Position numbers and translations under genes: made by a program. The notes beneath the pieces are model-generated. The model was not told where the DNA came from. It did not search any database and saw nothing but the letters and a program-made list of their open reading frames with translations. A DNA stretch of 32,442 nucleotides from Alphaproteobacteria bacterium (GTDB lineage: Bacteria > Pseudomonadota > Alphaproteobacteria > SHVP01). Of this stretch, positions 1 through 6,646 are shown piece after piece (position 1 is the first letter of the stretch; every line of letters starts with the position of its first letter). The DNA is taken from positions 1 to 32,442 of the forward strand of contig VGES01000038.1 of assembly GCA_016869765.1 (NCBI GenBank), written 5' to 3'.

Positions 1-99
1 CCCGAGGCGACCTGGCGAGGCATCGGTCAACTCCTCGAGGCCTTCTCCCCTCAAGAGTGCGCCAACTACCTCACCAACGCCGGATATGCTTCAACCTAA
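1..99 (+). CDS. IS630-type transposase, C-terminal fragment (cut by window edge)
   Basis: An open frame enters from the left edge and stops with TAA at 97-99. The 32 visible residues include W-R-G-I-G-Q-L-L-E-A-F and end E-C-A-N-Y-L-T-N-A-G-Y. This pattern of a short helix followed by (E)C-x-N-Y-x-x-x-A-G-Y at the extreme C-terminus is typical of IS630-family DDE transposases. The catalytic residues would lie outside the window, so I cannot say whether the gene is intact. It converges on the dehydrogenase gene, whose stop codon lies 13 bases further on. No convincing terminal inverted repeat was found between the two stops. Confidence 0.6.
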   Translation, partial: PEATWRGIGQLLEAFSPQECANYLTNAGYAST

Positions 100-111
100 G
101 AGAATCGCGCT

Positions 112-1140
112 CTAAGGATTCAGCACCAGCCGTCCGAACACGGTGCGGCTTTCGAGCAGGCGATGGGCCTCGCCGGCATCCTTCAGCTTGAAGCGCTTGT
201 GGATCACCGGCTTCAGCTTGCCGTCGGCGGCGAGTTGCAGCACCTGGGCGGCGATCGCCTTGGTCGAGCGGCCGCAGCCGTGCAGCGAGATGTGCTTGCG
301 GAAGAACTCGATGAAATCGACGCTCACCACCTCGCCGGCGTGGGCGCCGACCGTCACCAGGCGCCCGCCGGGCGCCAGGGCCTTGATGGTTTCCTTCAGC
401 GTGTCGCCGCCCACCATGTCGAGGGCGATTTCGACGCCAAGGCCACCGGTCAACTTCAGCGTGGCATCGCCGATTTTCTTCTTGCGGTAGTTGATGCCGT
501 GATCGGCGCCGATGGCCCTGGCGCGCTTGAGCTTGGTGTCCGACCCGGCCGACGTGATGACCCGCGCGCCGGCGAGCTTGGCGACCTGGATGCCGGCCGA
601 GCCGACGCCGCTGCCGGCGGCGTTGACCAGCACGGTCTCGCCAGCCGAAAGCTTGCCGACCGTGATCAGCGCCTCCCATGCCGTGGCGAATGGCACGTAG
701 GCCGACACCGCGTCGTCGTAGCCCAGGTTGTCGGGCAACCGCACGAGGTGGTGCTGCCCCACCTTGAAGTATTCGGCATAGCTGCCCCAGGTCGTCGCCC
801 CCAGGATGTCGAAGCGCAGGCAGATGTTCTCCAGGCCCTTGAGGCAGTTGGCACAGGTGCCACAGGACAGCACGAAGTGCGGCGCGACCCGGTCGCCCTT
901 TTTCCATTGCGTGACGCCGGCGCCGACCTTGGCGACCTCGCCCGCCGCGTCGACCCCCAGGATGTGCGGGAAGCGGCCTTCCATGCCGGAAATGCCGTTG
1001 CGGATGTCGATATCGACGTGATTGACCCCGGCCGCCCGCGTGCGCACAAGCACTTCGCCGGGCCCCGGTTCCGGAGTCGCGATCGACTCGTATTTCATCT
1101 GCTCCGGTCCGCCGTTCCTATGCAGGACGATTGCCTTCAT
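112..1140 (-). CDS. Zinc-type alcohol dehydrogenase / quinone oxidoreductase (MDR superfamily)
   Basis: The product is 342 residues, normal for the medium-chain dehydrogenase/reductase superfamily, which uses NAD(P)H to reduce or oxidise alcohols, aldehydes or quinones. The start M-K-A-I-V-L-H is the classic N-terminus. A GroES-like domain carries G-V-D-A-A-G-E and a structural-zinc cysteine set in the C-G-T-C-A-N-C-L stretch plus a following cysteine. The Rossmann domain has the dinucleotide motif A-A-G-S-G-V-G, and the protein ends in the family-like G-R-L-V-L-N-P. A longer upstream frame exists, but the ATG at 1140 is chosen because it matches the family start and overlaps the previous stop as ATGA, which suggests translational coupling to the cyclic-nucleotide-binding gene. 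The substrate is unknown. Confidence 0.9.
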   Translation of the reverse strand: MKAIVLHRNGGPEQMKYESIATPEPGPGEVLVRTRAAGVNHVDIDIRNGISGMEGRFPHILGVDAAGEVAKVGAGVTQWKKGDRVAPHFVLSCGTCANCLKGLENICLRFDILGATTWGSYAEYFKVGQHHLVRLPDNLGYDDAVSAYVPFATAWEALITVGKLSAGETVLVNAAGSGVGSAGIQVAKLAGARVITSAGSDTKLKRARAIGADHGINYRKKKIGDATLKLTGGLGVEIALDMVGGDTLKETIKALAPGGRLVTVGAHAGEVVSVDFIEFFRKHISLHGCGRSTKAIAAQVLQLAADGKLKPVIHKRFKLKDAGEAHRLLESRTVFGRLVLNP

Positions 1141-2003
1141 CCGTTCCCTCCCTGGGATCCATTGGGCGCTTGGCGACGCAGTTGTGTTTCGATTCGGCCG
1201 AGGCGTGTTAGCACGGCGGCCTGCAGGTCGTCGACCTTCTCGTGCAGGTGCGAGACCTCGAGTTCGGCCTTGAGGTTCACGTCGTATTCGATATCCGAGC
1301 GGATGCGATCTTTTTCGGCCTGACGGTTCTGGCTCAAGAGCACGAACACCGAGAGAAAGATCGCCTCGAGCGACACCGTCATGGTGAGGAGCCCGAAGGG
1401 AAACGGGTCGAAGGGATCGGCGGCGCTGACGTTCCAGCCGATCCACAACGCGAACCAGACGATATGAATGACGAGGAACGGAAAGCTACCGGTGAAGGCG
1501 GCGATCCCGTCCGTCACATGCTCGATGATCGAGCGCTTCTGCTCGATTTCCTCGTTGACATTGCGCGCCGCGGTTCGCCGCAGGTGTTCGTCGGTCGCCC
1601 GCATGCGGTGGGCGAGGACCGCGAGGATGTCGAGCGCCGCGTCGGGCTTGCGCCGCAAGTACCCGGTCATGTCGTCGTGGCCGATGACCAGCAGCTCGGC
1701 GTCTTCCATGACGCGCGCCGTCGCGGTCCGCGGCCCCGGCGCAAACATCGAGACTTCGCCGAAGAAGTCGCCCGGTCCCGCCTCGATCAAGGTGATCTTC
1801 TGGCCCAGCTTGTCGGTGATGAACAATTCGATCTGGCCGGAGGCGACGATGTAGGTCTCGTCCCCGGGCTCGCCGGTGCGGAAAATGATCGCGTCCTTGG
1901 TGACCCGCTCGTCGCGCATGACCGCGGCCAGCGACGCGCGCTCCTCGGCGTCGAGCAGCTGGAACAGCGGAATGTTCGCGATGAGTTCGTCGCGGGTGGC
2001 CAT
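1137..2003 (-). CDS. Cyclic-nucleotide-binding domain fused to DUF1003 membrane domain
   Basis: The 288-residue product starts M-A-T-R-D-E-L-I. Residues about 10-125 form a cNMP-binding (CAP/PKA-type) domain with a recognisable phosphate-binding cassette, F-F-G-E-V-S-M-F-A then R-T-A-T-A. Residues about 150-270 match DUF1003: two hydrophobic helices (F-L-V-I-H-I-V-W-F-A-L-W-I and a segment starting L-T-M-T-V-S-L-E-A-I-F-L-S), then the charged stretch Q-N-R-Q-A-E-K-D-R. A coiled-coil-like tail follows. There is no helix-turn-helix, so this is not a CRP-type transcription factor. It is probably an inner-membrane protein responding to a nucleotide, or with a degenerate sensor. Its TGA overlaps the dehydrogenase ATG. 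The ATG at 2003 is preferred over one 27 bases upstream because the upstream residues enter repeat-flanking DNA. Confidence 0.85.
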   Translation of the reverse strand: MATRDELIANIPLFQLLDAEERASLAAVMRDERVTKDAIIFRTGEPGDETYIVASGQIELFITDKLGQKITLIEAGPGDFFGEVSMFAPGPRTATARVMEDAELLVIGHDDMTGYLRRKPDAALDILAVLAHRMRATDEHLRRTAARNVNEEIEQKRSIIEHVTDGIAAFTGSFPFLVIHIVWFALWIGWNVSAADPFDPFPFGLLTMTVSLEAIFLSVFVLLSQNRQAEKDRIRSDIEYDVNLKAELEVSHLHEKVDDLQAAVLTRLGRIETQLRRQAPNGSQGGNG

Positions 2004-2030
2004 GGCCCGCAGACTAGCGGCTCCCCTCAC

Positions 2031-2174
2031 CCCACGCTATCGCCCCTCACCCGGCGCTCCGCGCCACCCTCTCCCGCTCCGCGGGAGAGGTCGAACGGGC
2101 GGAGCGAAGCGACGACCGTTCGGGTGAGGGTGAACGGGCGGAGCGAAGCGACAACCGTTCGGGTGCGGGGGGAG
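2031..2174. repeat. Palindromic intergenic repeat block 1
   Basis: The block starts with CCCCTCACCC-type tracts and contains a perfect hairpin, CTCTCCCGC/GCGGGAGAG, at 2069-2089. Two copies of an element bounded by CGAACGG/CCGTTCG follow (2092-2122, and 2132-2160 with one fewer base pair). The loop, GCGGAGCGAAGCGACGA, is nearly identical in both. Elements of this style are common dispersed extragenic palindromes in alphaproteobacteria. It fills most of the gap between the 2OG oxygenase and the cNMP gene and could act as an mRNA-stabilising or terminating structure. Confidence 0.85.
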
Positions 2175-2187
2175 GCGTGCCGAAAAA

Positions 2188-2805
2188 TCACTCGCGCTTG
2201 GCGTTGAAGGCGATCGAGATGCGCGGACGTTTGCCGAAGTACGGGTAGACCTCGTGCGGCAGGTAACTCGGAAACACCAGCATGAGCCCGGCGACCGGCC
2301 GCACGACGTAGGACTGCGGCGTGATCTCGGGAAAAAACCCCATCGCCGCCGCCAGGTTCGGATGATGCAGCACGAAGGCGCCCGACTCCTTGTTGTCCAC
2401 GGCTTCGTCGCCCTCATCGACGTAGTACACCCCCGACCAGGTGGCGCCAGGGTGGATGTGCGTGCGGTTGAAATGGCCCTTGCGATTGACGTTGGCCCAC
2501 ATCGTGACCCGCCAGCGAATCGGCTCCTTCAGCGTGTGGTTGCGATAGTAGAGCGCGGTGGCGTGATTGATCTGCTTGCCGAGGCGCTGAATGAGCTGCT
2601 GGCCAGTCTCGCCCGACCAACGCTCGAAATCGCCCTGGGAGTGCCAGCCGCCCGCGTTCGACCGCACCTCGCCTTTGTCATCCTTCTCACGCGCCAGCAC
2701 GATCTTGCGCAACTCGGCGTTGAGAGAATCGACGTCGGGCCAACGATGTTCGACGATCGGCGTCGAGAACAGGTGGACGAAGCGTTTGTCGGAGAGTTCG
2801 GTCAT
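2188..2805 (-). CDS. Putative 2-oxoglutarate/Fe(II)-dependent oxygenase (TIGR02466-like)
   Basis: The 205-residue protein starts M-T-E-L-S-D. Visible features fit the double-stranded beta-helix oxygenase family. T-H-I-H-P-G (H116, H118) precedes S-G-V-Y-Y-V-D, a later histidine sits in L-P-H-E-V (H184), and R195 in R-P-R-I-S-I-A-F-N is well placed to bind 2-oxoglutarate. The F-N-A-K end is typical of this family of small putative oxygenases, whose substrates are unknown. An ATG seven codons upstream is possible but lies closer to the repeats. Downstream it is separated from the cNMP gene by repeat block 1, so the two may not share one transcript. Confidence 0.8.
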   Translation of the reverse strand: MTELSDKRFVHLFSTPIVEHRWPDVDSLNAELRKIVLAREKDDKGEVRSNAGGWHSQGDFERWSGETGQQLIQRLGKQINHATALYYRNHTLKEPIRWRVTMWANVNRKGHFNRTHIHPGATWSGVYYVDEGDEAVDNKESGAFVLHHPNLAAAMGFFPEITPQSYVVRPVAGLMLVFPSYLPHEVYPYFGKRPRISIAFNAKRE

Positions 2806-2827
2806 CGCCGGCTGACGATAACCCACC

Positions 2828-3000
2828 GCTCACCCGCTCGCTACGCTCGCCCCTCACCCTCGCCCTCACCCGGCGCTGCGTCCCCTCACCCTCACCCTCA
2901 CCCCCTCTCGCTACGCTCGCGACCTCTCCCCGTTGGGGAGAGGTCGAACGGGCGGAGCGAAGCGACGATCGTTCGGGTGAGGGTCGAGCGAGCGGGAGGG
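2828..3000. repeat. Palindromic intergenic repeat block 2
   Basis: Tandem CCCTCACCC tracts and two copies of the CTCGCTACGCTCGC motif are followed by a perfect hairpin, CCTCTCCCC-GTT-GGGGAGAGG, at 2923-2943. A CGAACGG...CGTTCG element with one mismatch lies at 2945-2975, and the end is GAGCGAGCGGGAGGG. It lies between the divergent starts of the 2OG oxygenase (minus) and the DUF559 gene (plus), so it occupies what would be the promoter region of both. Confidence 0.85.
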
Positions 3001-3031
3001 GAAATCGCCCTGCCCCGCGCATATCCTTGAT

Positions 3032-3559
3032 GTGGTCAGACGCAAATTTGGAAGCCAGATTGCCTTCGCGCGGCGTCTCCGTCGTGAAAGCACGGACGTC
3101 GAAGCGATGTTGTGGTCATTCCTGCGCAATCGGCAACTTCTCGGCGTCAAATTCCGTCGCCAGGTGCCGATCGGGCCCTTTGTCGCCGACTTCGCCAGCC
3201 TCAATCCGCGCTTCGTGATCGAACTGGACGGCGGCCAGCATAGCGAAAGACAGGTGTACGACGCGCGAAGAACGGCGTTCCTCGAGCGGCGTGGGTTCAC
3301 TGTGCTTCGCTTCTGGAACACCGAGGTGTCGGAGAACCTCGAGGGCGTTTGGGAATGCATTGAGCAAGCGCTAGCGGCGCTCGCCCCCTCACCCGGCGCT
3401 TCGCGCCACCCTCTCCCGCTCCGCGGGAGAGGGAAGAGCGCCGAAGGCGCGAGGGTGAGGGCCGCTCCGCGGGAGAGGTCGAACGGGCGGAGCGAAGCGA
3501 CGACCGTTCGGGTGAGGGCGAGGGTGAGGGCCGGAGCGAAGCGACGACCGTTCGGGTGA
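3032..3559 (+). CDS. DUF559 endonuclease-like protein with repeat-encoded C-terminal tail
   Basis: A GTG start gives 175 residues. Residues about 8-117 match DUF559 (restriction/Vsr-like fold): T-D-V-E-A-M-L-W-S-F-L-R-N-R-Q-L, K-F-R-R-Q-V-P-I-G-P-F-V-A-D-F, then I-E-L-D-G-G-Q-H and L-R-F-W-N-T-E-V. D53, E64/D66 and Q69 are candidate nuclease residues. After A-L-A-A-L-A-P about residue 118 the frame runs into repeat block 3, so the last ~57 residues (rich in R, G, P, S) are translated repeat DNA and not part of the fold. No strong ribosome-binding site is visible. Both sides carry the same palindromes. DUF559 proteins have no settled biological role; a nuclease acting on repeats or mismatches is inference. 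Confidence 0.8.
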   Translation: MVRRKFGSQIAFARRLRRESTDVEAMLWSFLRNRQLLGVKFRRQVPIGPFVADFASLNPRFVIELDGGQHSERQVYDARRTAFLERRGFTVLRFWNTEVSENLEGVWECIEQALAALAPSPGASRHPLPLRGRGKSAEGARVRAAPRERSNGRSEATTVRVRARVRAGAKRRPFG

Positions 3560-3573
3560 GGGTGAGGGCGAGC
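3382..3573. repeat. Palindromic intergenic repeat block 3, overlapping the DUF559 3' end
   Basis: This block contains hairpin CTCTCCCGC/GCGGGAGAG at 3411-3431 (same sequence as in block 1), GCGCC-GAA-GGCGC at 3438-3450, CGAACGG/CCGTTCG at 3480-3510, and a partial repeat of the last element at about 3531-3553. Tandem GGGTGAGGGCGAGGGTGAGGG tracts fill the rest. About 175 bases overlap the DUF559 reading frame, and the block ends five bases before the stop codon of the converging glycoside hydrolase gene. Confidence 0.85.
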
Positions 3574-3577
3574 ACCA

Positions 3578-5482
3578 TCACCGCGCGAGCGTCACCGTGG
3601 GCCAGCGCTGCGGCCGATCGAACGCCGTCCCCGGTGCCCCACCGCCCCACGCCATCCAACGCGAACGGTGGTAGGCCCTGGCGCCGGCGTAGAGCTTGAG
3701 GACCTCGGGCGCCCGCTCCACCCCGAGCGCGGCCCAGGGAATCGTGAGTTCCGCCGTGATCCTGGGCTGGTCGGCCCCGAAGTATGTGGCGACGGCGCCC
3801 GGCACGGCCTCGCAGCGTTCGCCTTCCTGGGCGCAGAACCGGATCGCAAAGTTGGCCGCGCCCTGCTGCGGCAAACTGGTGGGCGGCACCATCTTGAGCA
3901 CGAGGCGGCGCACGCCGGCGCCCGCGTCGATCCCCCAGTGCACCTGCAAGACTTCCGAATCGGGCACCGGGCCCGGGGCGAGCAGATCCGGATCGAAATA
4001 GTCCATGGCGATCACGGCCAGCGCCAGCCCCTGTTCGCTCCACGAAACATAGAAATCGCCGAACGGGATCTCGCCGGAACCGGCCACCACCCCCGGGCGC
4101 CAGGATTCCCGTTTGGGCCATTCTCCGAGGTGCCCATCGCGCGCATCGATGACGGCGTACGGCACCCGTGCTCCGACCGACGTGTCTGGTCCGCGGGCCA
4201 CTGCGTGCAGCGAGGCGAGCGACCGGTTGGCGCCGCCGAGCTGTTCGATCAAGGCCTCGTACGGTCGGTCGGTGATGTCGACCAAGCCGAAGTTGTAGTC
4301 CTCACGATCGGCGCGACCGCCCACCGGATAGTCGTGGAACTGGAACCAATGGATGCCGATGATATTGGGGATTTGCGCCAACTGGCGTGCCCCGGCTGCG
4401 GCGCCGCGGGCTCGTTCGGCTTGCGTGGCGACCGTCATCAGGTGTCCGGTGTTGCGGTTGCCGCTGCGGTTCTCGCGCGCCGCGAAGAACCACTCGCTGG
4501 CCACGACCGGGCGCTCCGGCGCCAGCGCGCGCAAGCCCGCGAAGAAATACGGTGACACCCAGCCGTCCGGCGCATCCAAATTGTAGTTGGCGGCGATAGC
4601 ATCGACATGACGTGCCATCGATCGTACGGCCATCGGATCGTAATAGATCGGCAGGCGGTCCCCGAAAAACAGCGCCTCCGGGTCGGCCGCTCGCAGCGCC
4701 TCGGACATCAGCTTGTAGTAGTGGTCCGTGACCACGCCCGTCCAATGGCGCACCGCCTGGATGCCCTCGCCACCCGCGCGCAGCCGCACCGGCTCACGAC
4801 TGGCGAGCAGCGCCCCGAACGTCGTCGCGCCGGACGGCGGAAGAAAGTCGCGGGAAAAATGGTTCCAGTCACCGGCGTAGAAGCGTTCGAGGAACGCGAC
4901 GAGGCGTCGCTTGGTGACGTTGTCCGGTGCGGCCTTGGCGTAGAAGTTGAAGAGCGCGCCACTCCACCAGCCAACCTCGTTGTCCGCGGTGTAACCGATC
5001 CGATGCGGGTTGCCGCGGTGGGGCGCCGTCAACTCGACGGCAAGCCGACGCACCTCGCGCTCGGTGGCCGGGGAGAAGCTGTCGAACCAGTGGAACCGTG
5101 CGGTTCGTCCCAGCTCGAGGTTGGGCAGCGACGGCATCCGCAGCATCGCCGGCGAAAGTGAGAAGCCGCCGGCGCTGTTGAAGCCCCACCCCGCGAGGCG
5201 CCCGCGCGTCCGGTCGGCCCAGGCCGCGAGACTAGGGTCGTAGTCGCTGAAGCGATAAGCGCGGACCGCGGGCGGCGAGGAGAAAAACCCGCCGTCGAGC
5301 ACATTGACCCCGGTCGAGAAGAAGCGCTCACCGCAAGGTGTCTCGAGCCAGGCGACATCGCCCTGCCAGTCGATCCGCCAGCGGCTGTCGGGCGCTCGCG
5401 CCAGATCCGGACACGCCCAGGCGGCCGAAGACCAACCCAGGGCACCGAACACAATGGCGAGGCTCCAGCGGCGGCGCTTCAT
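3578..5482 (-). CDS. Secreted clan-A-like glycoside hydrolase (agarase/beta-galactosidase-like)
   Basis: The 634-residue product begins M-K-R-R-R-W with a hydrophobic segment ending S-A-A-W-A-C at residues 19-24, consistent with a Sec signal peptide and periplasmic or outer location. A TIM-barrel-like region follows. G-Y-T-A-D-N-E-V-G-W-W places a candidate acid/base at E169, and V-V-A-S-E-W-F-F places a candidate nucleophile at E330; this spacing and the N-E motif resemble clan GH-A, including GH50-type agarases. After about residue 440, A-V-I-D-A-R-D-G-H-L-G-E-W opens a beta-rich region like family 9 carbohydrate-binding modules. It is the last gene of the glycan operon; its ATG directly follows the glycosyltransferase TAG. 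I infer trimming or degradation of the exported glycan. The substrate is unknown. Confidence 0.75.
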   Translation of the reverse strand: MKRRRWSLAIVFGALGWSSAAWACPDLARAPDSRWRIDWQGDVAWLETPCGERFFSTGVNVLDGGFFSSPPAVRAYRFSDYDPSLAAWADRTRGRLAGWGFNSAGGFSLSPAMLRMPSLPNLELGRTARFHWFDSFSPATEREVRRLAVELTAPHRGNPHRIGYTADNEVGWWSGALFNFYAKAAPDNVTKRRLVAFLERFYAGDWNHFSRDFLPPSGATTFGALLASREPVRLRAGGEGIQAVRHWTGVVTDHYYKLMSEALRAADPEALFFGDRLPIYYDPMAVRSMARHVDAIAANYNLDAPDGWVSPYFFAGLRALAPERPVVASEWFFAARENRSGNRNTGHLMTVATQAERARGAAAGARQLAQIPNIIGIHWFQFHDYPVGGRADREDYNFGLVDITDRPYEALIEQLGGANRSLASLHAVARGPDTSVGARVPYAVIDARDGHLGEWPKRESWRPGVVAGSGEIPFGDFYVSWSEQGLALAVIAMDYFDPDLLAPGPVPDSEVLQVHWGIDAGAGVRRLVLKMVPPTSLPQQGAANFAIRFCAQEGERCEAVPGAVATYFGADQPRITAELTIPWAALGVERAPEVLKLYAGARAYHRSRWMAWGGGAPGTAFDRPQRWPTVTLAR

Positions 5483-6646
5483 CTAGACGCCCGCCTGCTC
5501 CATCATGTCGCGGAGCAGCTTGTCGGAATCGAAATAGGCTTCGGCGATCTCGCGCGCCCATCGGCAGTGGGACCGGTAGTCGCCCTCGATGGCGTCGAGG
5601 GCTGCGAAGATTCCGTCCCAGTCGCGATAACAGAACAGACCGCGACCGTGCGGAATGAACTTCTCGGCGGCGGTGGCCTGGGTGATGACCGGACGGCCAG
5701 CCGCCAGATACGACACGCTGCGGTCGCTGCACCAGCCGATGCTGGTCCGGACGTAGATGTCCTTGGCGACGGTGAATTCGCCACGGGAACGACGGATGAA
5801 ATCGGCGTAGCTTTCCATCGACTCCGACACCGGCACGGGGTCGACCAGATCCCAGCCGTACCCCTTAAGCTCGTCGTTGAGTTCGCGATTGGGTGTGATC
5901 ATCGCCAATCGGAACTTCCTGGTCGACGCACGGCGCGGCAGGTCGAGGAAGCGGATGAAGTTCAGGTGCTTCGACCACTGGTAGTTCTCGCCGCCGAACT
6001 CGATGTTCTTCCCTTTGTTCTGCCAGGTCGCGATCGAGGTGTAGTGCGTCGTCGGCAGATCGAAGTCGGGTTGCCACTCTGTGAGGACGACGGGCGGCCG
6101 GGTCTTCTTCCAGGGCAGCGTGAGCGGCACGGGGCAATCGGCGCCGCCGAAGTTCTCGCCATAGGTGAAGAAATGCGTATGCGCGCCGATGTAGCTCAGC
6201 GAATCCGCTTCCCCCTTGAACAGACGGATCTGCTCGTAGGGCGGGTCGGTGTCGAGAAAGATGCGGACCGGACACTTGAGATGCTCATCGCGCAGCTTGG
6301 TCACCCCGCACAGGTTGATCAGCGCGTCGGCGCCGGCGTAGAGCGCGAACAGCTCGTCCTTGCTCAATCCGACGTATTGCCCCGTCACCGGATCCCAGTA
6401 CGCCCAGCGGTTGCCCAACCCCGAACGTTCCATCATGCGCCGGACAAAGGCGATGTTCTCGGTCGAGTCCCAAACCACGCTGTTCTGGCGCGGCGAGTAG
6501 GGATTGGCGCCATTGTCTTCGATGTACCAGACGTCGTAGCCGAGGCGCTTCAGTCCAAGCACATAGGCCATCGACTGCCAGGCGATGCCGCCCAAGGGCA
6601 TCAATCCGGAAAAATGCTGGACCAGAACGGTCTTGCGCCGGCTCAT
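5483..6646 (-). CDS. Glycosyltransferase (GT-B-like), glycan operon
   Basis: This is a 387-residue soluble protein. The N-terminus, V-L-V-Q-H-F-S-G-L-M-P-L-G-G-I-A-W-Q, resembles the substrate-binding loop of GT-B enzymes. The C-terminal half has R-S-R-G-E-F-T-V-A-K and S-Y-L-A-A-G-R-P-V-I-T-Q, the nucleotide-sugar-binding region style of GT1/GT4-like families. It ends with the usual helical W-A-R-E-I-A-E-A-Y-F segment. Donor and acceptor cannot be deduced. Its ATG overlaps the exporter stop (ATGA), and its TAG abuts the next ATG, so it is translationally coupled on both sides. It probably adds a sugar to the polymer or precursor handled by the operon. Confidence 0.75.
   Translation of the reverse strand: MSRRKTVLVQHFSGLMPLGGIAWQSMAYVLGLKRLGYDVWYIEDNGANPYSPRQNSVVWDSTENIAFVRRMMERSGLGNRWAYWDPVTGQYVGLSKDELFALYAGADALINLCGVTKLRDEHLKCPVRIFLDTDPPYEQIRLFKGEADSLSYIGAHTHFFTYGENFGGADCPVPLTLPWKKTRPPVVLTEWQPDFDLPTTHYTSIATWQNKGKNIEFGGENYQWSKHLNFIRFLDLPRRASTRKFRLAMITPNRELNDELKGYGWDLVDPVPVSESMESYADFIRRSRGEFTVAKDIYVRTSIGWCSDRSVSYLAAGRPVITQATAAEKFIPHGRGLFCYRDWDGIFAALDAIEGDYRSHCRWAREIAEAYFDSDKLLRDMMEQAGV

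Noticed and set aside
97-118. Small inverted repeat between the IS630 fragment and the dehydrogenase as IS end or terminator
   Set aside because: AGAG/CTCT arms are only four bases and no T-run or matching second end is visible.
2037-2417. 126-residue minus-strand open frame over repeat block 1 and the oxygenase 3' end
   Set aside because: It is mostly translated repeat DNA and an alternative frame of the oxygenase gene.
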